Of a stretch of 64,000 bases of DNA, positions 51,415-61,626 are shown piece after piece. The position numbers were made by a program, and so were the translations under genes. Position 1 is the stretch's first letter. Each line of letters begins with the position of its first letter. Origin of the DNA: Agarophyton chilense (taxonomy: Eukaryota; Rhodophyta; Florideophyceae; Gracilariales; Gracilariaceae); the NCBI GenBank assembly GCA_030374765.1, contig JARGXX010000080.1, positions 930,001 to 994,000 on the forward strand. Reading direction: 5' to 3'. The notes under the pieces are model-generated. The model made no database searches and was not told the DNA's origin. It saw only the letters and a program-made list of their open reading frames with translations.

Positions 51415-54000
51415 ATGGGTTTTTGGGATGCAACGTATGTATTGACGAAGAAAAATTTTCTTCTCACCACACGTGATTTCTCAGCCCTGGTGGTGACACT
51501 TTCGAGCTCTTTCTTCGCCTTACTGGTCTTGTACTTCAGCCAAATTTCCATAAACAATGGGGAAGGCTTTGCTCCGGAACTCTTCGAGGACCGGAATCCA
51601 CAACCGCGAGCTATCGACCTCATTCCCCGTTGCGTACCATTCGAAACGGAAAGCTGTTTAACGATTGCTTGGGTTCCTGAAGGAAACAAGCGCGTAGAAC
51701 GGTTGGTGAACTTAATTGCACGTCGCAATTCCATTCCAAAAAGCGAAACAAAGGCGTTTGAAAATGAAGAATCATTGAATCAATTCCTCTTCAACAATCC
51801 TAACAGAACACAGGCAGCGTACATCTTTGACAACGATTCACTCAATGAGATTGAAAACGGAAATGTGCGCTTCATCGTACAATATAATGAATCTCTGCAG
51901 TTTGAATTCCCTCTATCAACGACCACTTTCCATTCGGAGGTAGTGCTCCCAGCTATGATTCATCAAATGAATACTGTGCTCATGCCAGAAGTTTCGCGTG
52001 GTACATTTGATATATCTTTAAAGGCTTCAAAGTTTCCTCATCCGAATATCGTTTCCCTCGACGGCGAAAACAATGCTGGTCTTGATGCGTTTGGGCTCTA
52101 TGGGGATTTCATGACGTTTTCAGTTTATTTTCTCAGTCTCATATTCTTTCTTTATAGGCTGGTATCAGAGAAACAGCGGGGTTTACGAGATGCGCTGAGA
52201 CTGGGGGGACAGCTTCAGTCGCAACATTTTATTTCATGGTGCTTGCCATATCTTTTACTCAATTTGACTCTCACCTTCTTGCTCATCACTTTTGGTCATG
52301 TTTTCCGCTTCAAATACTTTACCGTTAATTATTTCTGGACGTACTTTTTGACTTACTTCATCTTTTCGATTAGTCTCGTGGGTTGGACTATGTTGCTTGC
52401 CAGCTTGTTGAGGAAATCAGAATCCGTATCTGGTGTTGGCTTCTTTCTGTTTACGGTTGGGTACATCCTTGCCAGTGCCGGGAGCATCTTTTATAGCCTG
52501 GATGATAACGGCAAACCCCGAGTAAGGGAGGATGTACTGTTCTTTCGCCAACTGTTTGCTGTACTGCCAACTACCATGTTCTCAAAATCTATTTTTGACG
52601 GTAATATCCTTGCTCTTCAAGGAATTGCTCTCACTTTCCCTCAACTCAGCACATACACTCCAGTCTTTCCTATTCGTGAATGTTGGGTTTGGATGGCTGG
52701 CTCTGGCGCCGGGGCTCTAGTACTCGCCATATATCTGGACAACGTTGTGCCCTCTGGAAATGGGATACCGTTAAAGCCATACTACTTCTTACAGCCTACG
52801 TACTGGGGTCTCAAACGAGGAAAGAGAATAATTTTTGATCCAGATCAAGAGCAGAGTCAAAGTGATATCAATGAAACGGATGAAATAGACGAATCTGATT
52901 GTTTTTCTGAAAGCTACGATCCTGAAGCCGAAGACGTTGATGTGCGGCGGGAACGTGAAGCTATTGCTCGGGGACAACGAGATACTGCCGCTCTCGTGAT
53001 CAAGAACGTTTCGAAGAAATTCGGCAAACTCATCGCAGTTGATGATGTTTCTTTCAGCGTCAACAGAAATGCGGCCTTTGCACTGCTAGGATCCAACGGG
53101 GCAGGAAAATCAACATTGTTCAATATGCTAGTCACGGTTCTTAGCCCTTCGGCCGGAGATGCCTACATCTATGGTCACTCCGTTCGGGAAGATCCCGAGG
53201 CCGTCAGAAAAATGCTTGGGGTTTGTCCCCAATTTGACTTATTCTGGGAAAACCTAACAGGTGCGGAGCACATCGACATTTTTGCAGCTCTGAAGAATAT
53301 ATCAAAGAAGGGCAGAATTCAAGAGATATCCAAAAGACTTGCGGATGTTGATTTGACCGACGTTGCAAACCAACTAGTCGGATCATATTCTGGTGGGATG
53401 CAACGAAGATTAAGCGTTGCTTTGAGTCTCACAGGGGATCCTAAGATAGTTCTTTTGGATGAATGCACTTCAGGTGCGGACCCACATGTTCGCAAGGACC
53501 TGTGGAAAGCGATTGAGCGTGCAAAAGAAGGGCGCGTTGTCTTTCTTATTACACATTCAATTGCGGAAGCACAGAAAATTGCTGGGCATGATGCCATCGG
53601 TATCATGGCCAATGGAAAGCTTAAGGTACTTGGAAATGCCTTACATCTCAAGACAAAGTTTGGAGCTGGACATCAGCTAACGGTTGTATTACAATCGTCT
53701 TCTGAAGTGGAGAGGCTTTCACAATGTTTGACGGAAGTATGCCCGGAATCGACCTTAACGTCAAGCGACGTCAAAGAAAACGGCGGGGTCATAGCTAAGT
53801 TTGGGCTTCCCAGACATGCCACAGAGCGACAGATTGTGGATAGTGTTCATGTCCTTGAAGATAGAGCTGAAGAATTTCAGATTGTAGATTATTCTATCAA
53901 CTCAACAACGCTTGGGGAAGTCTTCACTTCAATTACAGCACTCAGTCAGGATGTTCACGAGGATGAAGAACTCGAGAGAAAGAAATGGGGCTGTTGTTAA
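51415..54000 (+). CDS. ABC transporter, subfamily A, half-size (gene 2)
   Basis: Paralogue of gene 1, in one exon, 861 aa from ATG 51415. An N-terminal helix (FSALVVTLSSSFFALLVLYF) is followed by a large loop with cysteines. A helix cluster comes at about residues 230-450 (FSVYFLSLIFFLYRL, YLLLNLTLTFLLITFGHVF, WTYFLTYFIFSISLVGWTML). The ATPase follows from about residue 530, with Walker A GSNGAGKST near 560, signature YSGGMQRRLSV and Walker B VLLDECTSGADP. The usual EPT after the Walker B Asp reads ECT here. Start codons of the two genes are about 1.05 kb apart. Whether they form a heterodimer is inference. Confidence 0.93.
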   Translation: MGFWDATYVLTKKNFLLTTRDFSALVVTLSSSFFALLVLYFSQISINNGEGFAPELFEDRNPQPRAIDLIPRCVPFETESCLTIAWVPEGNKRVERLVNLIARRNSIPKSETKAFENEESLNQFLFNNPNRTQAAYIFDNDSLNEIENGNVRFIVQYNESLQFEFPLSTTTFHSEVVLPAMIHQMNTVLMPEVSRGTFDISLKASKFPHPNIVSLDGENNAGLDAFGLYGDFMTFSVYFLSLIFFLYRLVSEKQRGLRDALRLGGQLQSQHFISWCLPYLLLNLTLTFLLITFGHVFRFKYFTVNYFWTYFLTYFIFSISLVGWTMLLASLLRKSESVSGVGFFLFTVGYILASAGSIFYSLDDNGKPRVREDVLFFRQLFAVLPTTMFSKSIFDGNILALQGIALTFPQLSTYTPVFPIRECWVWMAGSGAGALVLAIYLDNVVPSGNGIPLKPYYFLQPTYWGLKRGKRIIFDPDQEQSQSDINETDEIDESDCFSESYDPEAEDVDVRREREAIARGQRDTAALVIKNVSKKFGKLIAVDDVSFSVNRNAAFALLGSNGAGKSTLFNMLVTVLSPSAGDAYIYGHSVREDPEAVRKMLGVCPQFDLFWENLTGAEHIDIFAALKNISKKGRIQEISKRLADVDLTDVANQLVGSYSGGMQRRLSVALSLTGDPKIVLLDECTSGADPHVRKDLWKAIERAKEGRVVFLITHSIAEAQKIAGHDAIGIMANGKLKVLGNALHLKTKFGAGHQLTVVLQSSSEVERLSQCLTEVCPESTLTSSDVKENGGVIAKFGLPRHATERQIVDSVHVLEDRAEEFQIVDYSINSTTLGEVFTSITALSQDVHEDEELERKKWGCC

Positions 54001-55238
54001 TACAGGCAGAACCACAGACAGAGAAGAAGTTGTGGAACGAGTCGATTTGTATACGTCTCCAGAAAGGTACAGATACCACACGGGTCTTGCTCTTACACTT
54101 CTGAGATTGTGGGCGAAACATTAGAATTCCAGGAAGATTGATTCGAGATAAGGAATACGCTAGTACCAAACTCAAAAAAATGGCAGAACGTGATCAATCC
54201 TAAGCGCCGGGCGAGCTTTGAGCGTTACAGGCAGTTGCTTAATTGTTCCCAAAAGTCGCTTTTGTCCGCTGATGCGAAGTTGTTAGGATATATGGACAGG
54301 TCCCGAAAGCATAGACTTATCCAATAGGCTCGCCCTAATGTTCATGAAAATATTGTGCAGTTGCAGACCAAAGGTATTAAATGACCATGGTCACCGTCTT
54401 AGAAGATGTGTAAGGGAGACAGAATCATGAAGATTGTGTTCTTTCCTCCTCTTCGAGAGCGTGAGGGACTCGTACGGGATTGTATCGGAAATTGGTCTCA
54501 TGGAGTGCTGGCTTTCGGCGTGAGAGAACGGTTCATATACCTTTCTGCCAGACGCTGTAACGAAGCCAATGTACTTCAGAGAAAGTGCAGACGCCCTGTA
54601 AAAACGCAATTGCAACCCCTATTGTTTTTATTCAATCTGGTATTGTGTTTGTATGGGAACGAATCCATCCAACTAAATAGACAGTACCATTTAGGGAACT
54701 AGAGCCAAAAACTAGATGGAATCTTGATTCCTCTGAGCACATTTGTCCCTACATTTTTAAAACTCCCCTGAACAATTCGTTCGATCGATGGGGTACAAGA
54801 TGGCTTTCTTCGGGAAGGGTTCTGCTGTACCAAACTCTTCTGAAAACATTGAATTAGACGGCATATGTCGACACGTTTGTCACCATCGTAATCATATATA
54901 TTCGTGTATTCATCTGCAGATGAATGTGTGTGTATGTATGTATGCATGTATACATGTATTTTATATATCGGGCTCCATACAGAAGTTTTGGTCCGTTATC
55001 GAGCCTTCTACAGTGTGCTGAGAACCACCAACTTCTCGTATGGGTTTACGCGAATCAAGAAAATGGGTCAAGTGAGATCATTATTTAGTAAACGGTACAA
55101 GACACTGGTTTTCTTCGAAACACACACACACCCCGTGGTATAGATACAGATAAACACACTCTTTCGTTCTTCACTCCAGAACAACTTCAGAGCTCTTTAA
55201 GGCCATATTCACAACTAGCCGACTAGTCCGAAGCCCCA
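54001..55238. other. Intergenic DNA with a short tandem repeat
   Basis: About 1.2 kb without a recognisable gene. It contains TGTG/TATG-type repeats at 54923-54960 and a short CA run near 55122-55133. Confidence 0.5.
54923..54960. repeat. TATG/TG microsatellite
   Basis: Imperfect run of TGTG and TATG units (ATGTGTGTGTATGTATGTAT and onward). Confidence 0.7.
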
Positions 55239-56435
55239 TCACTCCATACTTTTTTTGTTAATCGAGTCATGGAACAAATCTTGAAACTCTTGGTGAAGCC
55301 TGGCCTCTGGGTCGGAATCGGCTTCGGCATGACAAATGTCTTTTCTCATACCTGAGAGGACCTCTGTAACTGATATGGTTTCTGTGCTCGGCTCAATGCA
55401 GTAGCAGACGCGGTATGAACCTACTGGAAGACGGCCAGTGCTACGTCGAACGTGACCATGTTCATCCAAGATTACATTTCTCGGTATCCGTCTCAAAGAC
55501 TCACGTATTAAGGATTGAATGTCTATCGCGCTTCGCTGGTTGATAAAATCAATACTCTCCAATACGTTAGAGTCATATTGCAGTGAATATGATGTTAAGA
55601 AATTTTCCTCAGAGATGGGGTCATAGTACAACGGCTCAAGTCGATCAAGATCATCGAGCCATCCTGATTGAGCGCCAAAAAAAGCTTCATTCGTCTCTTC
55701 ATACTCTTTCAAAGCAATTAAGGGAGTCTCATCCAAAACATCCACACCACTTACATGAATTTGCTTCAAGGTTTCATCGAAGCTCTCAACGACACTGAGC
55801 GACAGTCCTACAGGGGTTGGGCGATTTGGAGATCGCGTGGCAAAAAGACCCACCCGAAACCCCCCTTTTGCTCGTGGTGGTCTGACAAGTTGACGCCAAT
55901 GGGAAGCATTCCGATCAAACCAATAAATAATCCACAGTCGTTTTCCTGGCTTTAATGTTTGGAGCAAGCCCCATTCTTTCCAGACATCATCTCTAGCGTG
56001 AACGGCTTCGGTCAGAACAATAGTGGCACGCGATGTATTTCCGGTAAAGCTTTGCCTGGGAGCTTCGAATCGTTTCTGAAACGTGGTGTAGATCATTCCA
56101 CAAGGAGCGAGAGAATGTGTTGGAGAAGGCAGTGGGTGTGGCTGGTGAAAAACTGCAGTGGCATCCGCTTTTGTCCACAGTCGTTGTTTTGGTCTGGCGG
56201 ATTTTGTTCGTCGCGCTTCACTGGGCGAGTAATCAACCACTCCACCACGCATGCCAACAAGACCCCTTGCAGCGCTTAATAGATTGTTGTAGTTGGCGAC
56301 CTTGACTTCAGCGGCTTCTACTTGTCGGTTGAGTTGCTCTAGTTTTTGTCGAAGTTGAAGTAAATGAAGTTGTTGATATTGCTGTAGACGAAGCACAGCT
56401 TCATCACGAGGAGTCGAGCGAAGGGTTAGATCCAT
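55239..56435 (-). CDS. TRMO: tRNA (adenine37-N6)-methyltransferase, TRMO/TsaA family
   Basis: Methylates the N6 group of t6A at position 37 of certain tRNAs, next to the anticodon, using S-adenosylmethionine. 398 aa in one exon from ATG 56435. The N-terminus is a coiled coil (RLQQYQQLHLLQLRQKLEQL onward). The TsaA domain lies at about residues 105-240, with LWIIYWFDRN, VRPPRAKGGFRVGLFATRSP-NRPTPVGLS and VSGVDVLDETPLIALKEY. The Pro-Pro-Arg, Thr-Arg-Ser-Pro and Arg-Pro-x-Pro-x-Gly-Leu stretches are the family's binding residues. A C-terminal domain continues to SINKKSME. It lies 48 bases downstream of VMA21 on the same strand. Confidence 0.9.
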   Translation of the reverse strand: MDLTLRSTPRDEAVLRLQQYQQLHLLQLRQKLEQLNRQVEAAEVKVANYNNLLSAARGLVGMRGGVVDYSPSEARRTKSARPKQRLWTKADATAVFHQPHPLPSPTHSLAPCGMIYTTFQKRFEAPRQSFTGNTSRATIVLTEAVHARDDVWKEWGLLQTLKPGKRLWIIYWFDRNASHWRQLVRPPRAKGGFRVGLFATRSPNRPTPVGLSLSVVESFDETLKQIHVSGVDVLDETPLIALKEYEETNEAFFGAQSGWLDDLDRLEPLYYDPISEENFLTSYSLQYDSNVLESIDFINQRSAIDIQSLIRESLRRIPRNVILDEHGHVRRSTGRLPVGSYRVCYCIEPSTETISVTEVLSGMRKDICHAEADSDPEARLHQEFQDLFHDSINKKSME

Positions 56436-56483
56436 TGATAAAGTATGTATTGCTGCGGAAAAGTATCAAGAGGAAGATGCTGG

Positions 56484-56852
56484 TTATTCTGTCTTCTCCC
56501 TTGTCTGACTTGCTTGTAAATGCTGCTCCGACTGCTGGAGCTGTGATTGCTGTTGAGGTTGGGGACTGATCGACACGCTTTCCGCAGCCTGTGACGGTTC
56601 GGTGAGAGCAAGAAGTGCAAAGGTGGAGATGATGATGTTGACGGTGAGGACAGCCACCAAGCCGCCTAGAATGGGGGCGGAGAATAGTGCAGTGTCAGGG
56701 AGATGAAAATATGCGATGAGACGACGGACGAGAAAGAAAGCCAGTAGCGGGAAAAAAGCAAGCGCCGCTGCGAATCGAAAGAAGCGGGTGATGATGGGCT
56801 GATTAGTTGGTTCCTGCGTGATGGCTTGCAGGCCTTCCTGAATGGATGACAT
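56484..56852 (-). CDS. VMA21: V-ATPase assembly membrane protein VMA21
   Basis: Small ER membrane chaperone needed to assemble the V0 sector of the vacuolar proton pump. 122 aa from ATG 56852. It has two transmembrane segments in the family's spacing: FRFAAALAFFPLLAFFLVRR and, after a short loop, ILGGLVAVLTVNIIISTFALLAL. The Phe-Phe start, the Pro in the first helix and the Val-Asn in the second fit VMA21. The C-terminal tail is Gln/Ser-rich and lacks the dilysine ER signal of the yeast protein. Assigned on topology and short motifs, so some doubt remains. Confidence 0.7.
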   Translation of the reverse strand: MSSIQEGLQAITQEPTNQPIITRFFRFAAALAFFPLLAFFLVRRLIAYFHLPDTALFSAPILGGLVAVLTVNIIISTFALLALTEPSQAAESVSISPQPQQQSQLQQSEQHLQASQTREKTE

Positions 56853-57165
56853 GGCAAGCGAACGGTGACAGTGTTGGGAGACGGAGACGGCGGAGAATAC
56901 GAACGCGCAATCAAACAGAGCACTTGAGGTAGCGGAGCGGGGAGGCGTTCGAAAGTCACAACGATGGCGCGCATAGCATCTATCTACGAGCGCACACTCT
57001 GGGTGTTCTGCTTACAGCTTCGGGGACTGGGCAGTGTGTAATGCACCGAGGCCGGTTGAATCAACAAAGCAACAAAGCGTGGACGGGAAGCCTGTGTGCT
57101 TCACCTTCAAAGTGGTTGGCAAGTCACGACGCTGCCGTTCTTGTGCAGTGTCAGCGTCACAAAGC

Positions 57166-57582
57166 ATGGTTGCCGAAGAGGGCGTCGATCCCGAGACGCT
57201 GGGCCGCGCCACCTGGACGTTTCTGCACACGTTAGCGGCCTCGCATCCGTTTCGCCCCTCTCAGCAGCAGCAGCAGAGGGCGATTCGTTTCATCAACGAT
57301 TTCTCTCAACTCTACCCGTGTGAACCGTGCGCACAGTCGTTTCGAGCCATTATCGAGCAGCACCCGCCCGATGCGCGCACAGGCCCCGCTTTTGCACACT
57401 GGATGTGCGTGGTTCACAATGAGGTGAACAAAGAACTTGGAAAGAAGGTGTTTGACTGCTCTTCGGTAGCGGAACGATGGGGGGTTTGCGAGCAGTGTGT
57501 CTCGCACAAGGATGAGCTGCACCACTTCAAAAATGCTTTCAAAGGATTTCAAAACCAAGTGTCCAACAATAGGCGCCATTGA
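57166..57582 (+). CDS. ERV1: FAD-linked sulfhydryl oxidase, Erv1/ALR family
   Basis: Flavoenzyme that forms disulfides and passes electrons to cytochrome c or oxygen. In mitochondria it drives protein import into the intermembrane space. From ATG 57166 it is 138 aa. The FAD domain shows LGRATWTFLHTLAASHP, the active-site pair YPCEPC (Cys52, Cys55), HNEVNKELGKKVFDC with the structural Cys-x16-Cys, and a closing CEQC. The open frame continues upstream at least to 56977 without an ATG and encodes another pair, CRSC, which may be the shuttle cysteines. The true start may therefore lie in an upstream exon; an out-of-frame ATG at 56964 begins a short frame that could be that exon. Convergent with the RING gene, 75 bases apart. 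Confidence 0.88.
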   Translation: MVAEEGVDPETLGRATWTFLHTLAASHPFRPSQQQQQRAIRFINDFSQLYPCEPCAQSFRAIIEQHPPDARTGPAFAHWMCVVHNEVNKELGKKVFDCSSVAERWGVCEQCVSHKDELHHFKNAFKGFQNQVSNNRRH

Positions 57583-57657
57583 GATGTTGTAACATATACA
57601 TCCAGGTACAGTTTACATTGGTTACGAGTACAAGGCAGCCAAACCAAACAATGCATT

Positions 57658-58370
57658 CTATTGACGGTGATGAGAAGCTGAGGCATCGGTAGCTGCCCAG
57701 TTGAACGATGTATTCTCAATCGCTTCATCGTTCGAATGCCGTGATTGATAGGCAATAATAGTGGAAAGAGCTGTGCCTCGATGATTTATGGCCGCGATAA
57801 TGGCTTCTCGAAGGTCTTGTTTAGGCACACAGTTGAGGCGCGCGCAACACAGAGGACACTTAGGACCAGGCGTCCACGACACCACGCGGCCGGCTCTCGT
57901 TATGCCGAAGCGGGAGGGATTTAGATGTGCTTTTGTACAGTGCACTGCCCACGCTTCCAGACAATCTGAGCACAGTGCATGCCGACAGCCCAGCACGCGG
58001 ATGGGTTTATCAGCATCAGACGCAAACTCGCACAAACACACTGGGCCTATCTGTTGTGGTTAGTATTAAAGAGCAACAATGAAGAGACAAAAGACTAAGA
58101 AAAAGACTCACAGTCGGCGTTTATGATGTGTCCATGCGCGTGTTTGTGCGGGTGATACTTGCTTTTGGGAGCAATTTTATCGAGACGTCTGATGACGCGT
58201 TTTCTGACGCCGTCGGCATGGCCACGACGAAGAAGATAGACCAAACCGGAAAAAACGGCGGCGCCAGCCAACACGGCGGTTCGCACGCCGTTGGGTGCGG
58301 AGCTCACGGTGAAGCGCGGCGAGGCGCCGACGGCAAGCGAGAGACTGGCAGTCGACGTCGACGGCTGCAT
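57658..58370 (-). CDS. Membrane-anchored RING-finger protein, two exons
   Basis: Probable E3 ubiquitin ligase; no subtype assigned. Exon 1 (58112-58370) starts at ATG 58370 and carries one transmembrane segment (TAVLAGAAVFSGLVYLL) and a basic His-rich stretch. Exon 2 (57658-58040) carries the zinc finger: CLCEF, then GCRHALCSDC, then CPLCCARL. Joined length is 642 bases, 213 aa. The order Cys-His-Cys-Cys and the final CxxC fit a RING-HC, but the first pair reads Cys-x-Cys, one residue short of the usual CxxC, so the exact 3' splice site may differ from my choice. The C-terminal tail is Ser/Ala-rich. Confidence 0.6.
58041..58111 (-). other. Intron in the RING gene (71 nt)
   Basis: Starts GTGAGT, has a perfect TACTAAC branch sequence at 58059-58065 and ends GCCCAG. 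An earlier CAACAG would put the RING exon out of frame, so the second AG is used in this model. Confidence 0.7.
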
Positions 58371-58931
58371 ACTTTACTTGCGGCGGGCACGGGCACGAGC
58401 ACGAGCACAACGGCAGATTGACGAGTACAAAGCGGAGGTGGAAAAGGGGAAGAGCGGCGATTCTTGCAAATATTCTTCCACGCTGACGTGCTTGCTTGCG
58501 CGTCGCGCGTTCTGTTGCATTGGCGGCGTGCATTTCGATTGGCGCGTGCTGCACGCTCTGTGCAAATGGCTTGGCCAATGAACGCGGCGCGTCGCCCCAA
58601 CTGCCGTCGCGCCCGTTGGGCTCTGTTTGTTGAGCAGCTGTGGGCGCTTTCGTGTCGCTTCGTCGCGCTGCGCGCCACTCGTAGATACTTTACATACCGT
58701 CCTTGTCTGAAGCCAAACCGCCGCTGCACCTCCTTCCGGTGCGCTTTCGCGCTTTGCGCGAGCGAGCGAGCGACATGCGCGTCGCTATCGCTATCTCTAT
58801 CCCTATCTCTGTCGCTATCTCTGTCGCTATCTTGTTTCGCCTCTGTGCGCCCGCCCTGTCTCATCGTCACTTCTCCTCGCTTCTGCGCTGTGCATCCGCG
58901 CTGCCGCGCACACGCCCATCACTTGCGCGAT
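58371..58931. other. Divergent region with a hexanucleotide-type repeat
   Basis: Between the RING and BAR-like genes. Imperfect CTATCT/CTGTCG units run at 58781-58831. Open frames through here give only low-complexity Ser-Leu or Arg/Asp repeats and I do not count them as coding. Confidence 0.6.
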
Positions 58932-60284
58932 ATGCTTCACGAGCTCAAGCTCGCCTTCTCCACCAAGGGCGACAAGTTCCTGCTGGAGACTGACCAGCGT
59001 TTGCGCGAAGCTGACAGGATTCTCACAGAGCTGCGCAGATGGTTTCCTCAGCTTCAGGCCGCCTTCGAGGAAAATGAAAAGATTTGGGCCTCTTTGGCTT
59101 ACAACATTTGCACTATGGCCAAGACCGCGCAGCAGGTGTTTGCCGAAACTCATCCCATGCAGGCTCCGCTGGACCAGCTCTCAAATGCTGGACAGTGCCT
59201 CCTCAAACCCGCTGCTGGCGATGCACTCAACGATGAGCGCGCCAGAACAGTGTCTGAACTGCGTGCGTTTAATGATTGTATTCGACAGCTTCGTGCTACC
59301 CAGTTGCACTGCGTGTCTGCGTTGAAAAACAAACAGTATTATGCGTCAAAGCTCGAAACTATTCGCTCCACCGAGAGCGCCAGGAGACGAAAGTTTACTG
59401 ATAAGGACGCTGAAAGAAGGTTGAGAAATGAACAAAAGCTGACTGACTACTCAACCCAACTCGCATATCAAGCGGAGAAGCTTCAGATTGAGCTTCAGAA
59501 AGCATTGGACAAGAAGCAGTTGCTGTTGGAGATGGTCATGAACTCTTATGTTCGAGCGCAACATTTTTACTTTTCGTTGAACCCCATGCATACGGTTCTG
59601 CCGCTTTTAACAAAATCCGTTTCTCCACGCGCTCTGTACGAGTTATATGGATATTCAACAACTACGCGTCTGGCATCACTTGCGTTCCATGCTGACCAAT
59701 CGCAGGATGTGGAACAGCCCCCACGAGCTCCTAGTCCTGTGCTTCACAATTCCAAACCGTCAAGTGCTCCCAATTATCTTTTGCGTCAGACCTCGTTGGC
59801 AAAAACTCCGAGCCATGAGCCTTCAACGTCCGCCCCATTCAGCAAACGAAGTGTCCGTGTAACGGCTGATGTGCACGGACTAGTACATCGCGATCAGAAT
59901 ACTCTTTCACTGCGAGATACTGATGGTACGGAAAACAGAATCACAAACAGTCGCTGTGTGTATCGAGCCAATTCTTCGGTTGCCGATTTAGATCATAGTC
60001 GCCTGGAGGCATTAAAACTGGACGCTACTGATTGTATGGGCGAGAAATCAAAGAGTGAAAGTGACGAAGCAGGCGGAGCTTTTCTCACTGCTGCTGCAGT
60101 GAGAACTGCCTCTGCGCGAAACGATAGACTGAATCATTTGAGTTCACTGGGCATGGGTGCTGTCGGTACAATGCCCGAGGTTAATTTGGAAGACACTACT
60201 TCTCTGGATGTGCACATGAGTGCCAGAAGTAACAGTGTGCACGCAGAGAAGGATGCCCGTCTATATCCGGCACCTTCTCGTTGA
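58932..60284 (+). CDS. BAR-like coiled-coil protein, paralogue 1
   Basis: I take the start as ATG 58932, giving MLHELKLAFSTKGDKF and 450 aa. The frame is open much further upstream, but that part is low-complexity and unlike its paralogue. Residues 1-230 are helical and heptad-rich (LLETDQRLREADRILTELRR, DAERRLRNEQKLTDYSTQLA) and end in QHFYFSLNPMHTVLP. This pattern fits a BAR-type membrane-curving dimer of endocytosis or actin proteins. The C-terminal half is disordered and Ser-rich. The next gene (61627) encodes a relative with a matching start (MxHxLK) and matching end of the helical domain (QRHYFDANPLKSI). The BAR assignment is inference from shape, not from a signature motif. Confidence 0.65.
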   Translation: MLHELKLAFSTKGDKFLLETDQRLREADRILTELRRWFPQLQAAFEENEKIWASLAYNICTMAKTAQQVFAETHPMQAPLDQLSNAGQCLLKPAAGDALNDERARTVSELRAFNDCIRQLRATQLHCVSALKNKQYYASKLETIRSTESARRRKFTDKDAERRLRNEQKLTDYSTQLAYQAEKLQIELQKALDKKQLLLEMVMNSYVRAQHFYFSLNPMHTVLPLLTKSVSPRALYELYGYSTTTRLASLAFHADQSQDVEQPPRAPSPVLHNSKPSSAPNYLLRQTSLAKTPSHEPSTSAPFSKRSVRVTADVHGLVHRDQNTLSLRDTDGTENRITNSRCVYRANSSVADLDHSRLEALKLDATDCMGEKSKSESDEAGGAFLTAAAVRTASARNDRLNHLSSLGMGAVGTMPEVNLEDTTSLDVHMSARSNSVHAEKDARLYPAPSR

Positions 60285-61626
60285 ATGCTTCATAGCTTCC
60301 CGCTAGCTTTAGCGATGCTGAATCGGTCTGGTCCAATGTCGGGCTCTTGGTAAAAGTAGCACGATCCCGATGCATCTGCCTGATGTCCCATCGTATGATG
60401 GGTACCTTAGGTTGAATTTACTCCGATATTCGTATCATGAGAATCTCCTACCATCATTTTACTCTGTTGTACACCGTCACTAATAGTTAACTGTTTGTAA
60501 GCTAAAACTTACACGTTAAACCACACTAATTGTTCTTCACAGAGAATCGCCGTGTCCCGTCGCTACAGCTCTTAGCATACAAATATGTGATTGGGATCAA
60601 GTTCACGCCCTTCCCAAAAAGCTTTTTGTCAGAAGCTCAATTATGTCTGCAGGGTTGCTTGTTTTCGCCCCAAAAGCGTTTTTGTGAGAACCATAGATAT
60701 TCCGACAAATTGAGACGAATGGATCAAAGCGGTGATATGAAGGGAAACTGCAGTATACCGGGCCGTCGCAAAATGGGTGGCAAGTACGATTTAGGTCGAG
60801 AACGGCAAGTGGCTTGGGCCCGGAATCTCCCTTGAAGAACCGACCCCTCCGATACCGGGAGGACTGTGTTTTTTCTCTTCACCCGCCCAGGGCCCCGGGA
60901 CGCACTCGCTCCGGCGCAGCTTCGGCTGGGATCCGCCTACTTTTTCAGGAGCTGGTCGTTCTATTAATTACGAAAATTTATATCTTCGTAGAACGAGCAG
61001 TCCTTGGGCAGAAAGCCGAAGCAATTCGAGCCTCTAAAAACGGAGCTTCGAAATGGGAATCTTATAGAATACCTCAACACCTTATCGTCAGTCCGGAGTC
61101 ATATCTGATACGGCATATCTACAATGGGTTGCAGACTCTACCCGAAGTACTGTACCGTTCAAATGTGCTCTTGGACTGAAGACCACGTGTAAGCTACTGC
61201 ATGATAGTTACGAACCAAAACGTTGACAGCGAGACTCCTCTAGTGAGCTCCCATAATGTAATGGTCCAGCAATGAAAGGCACCATGCTGTCCCGTTTTCA
61301 CCGTTGTTGCTCCAGTCACAGCTCAACAAACAACACCCAAAACAGCACTAAAACGGATGGCACCCCCAATTCAAGTTGTCAAATCCGCTTCGAGAATGCC
61401 TACAACGGGTCGCCCTTGGATCACGTCACCATCTTCTCTCCTTTATTTACTTTCTCTGACTCTCAGCGAGCCTTGTCCGATATACTTCTAGGCGAGACTC
61501 GACCAATCTTTTCGGTTAGAGTTCACCGCCCCAGTAAGGTCCCCACCAGCCCTATTAGTGCTTGTTCTACAAACTTTATCAAAACTGGGTTGGTCCGGTT
61601 TTCTAGAGTGTGTAGGCATACACGCA
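60285..61626. other. Intergenic DNA between the two BAR-like genes
   Basis: About 1.3 kb. Three open frames of 101-140 codons (60530, 60814 and 61272, all +) show no protein family features, and the last overlaps the start of the next gene in another frame. Probably promoter and leader. Confidence 0.45.

Noticed and set aside
58464..58931. N-terminal extension of BAR-like paralogue 1
   Set aside because: The extension is Arg/Cys-rich and then pure Ser-Leu from a DNA repeat. The paralogue begins at the position equivalent to ATG 58932.
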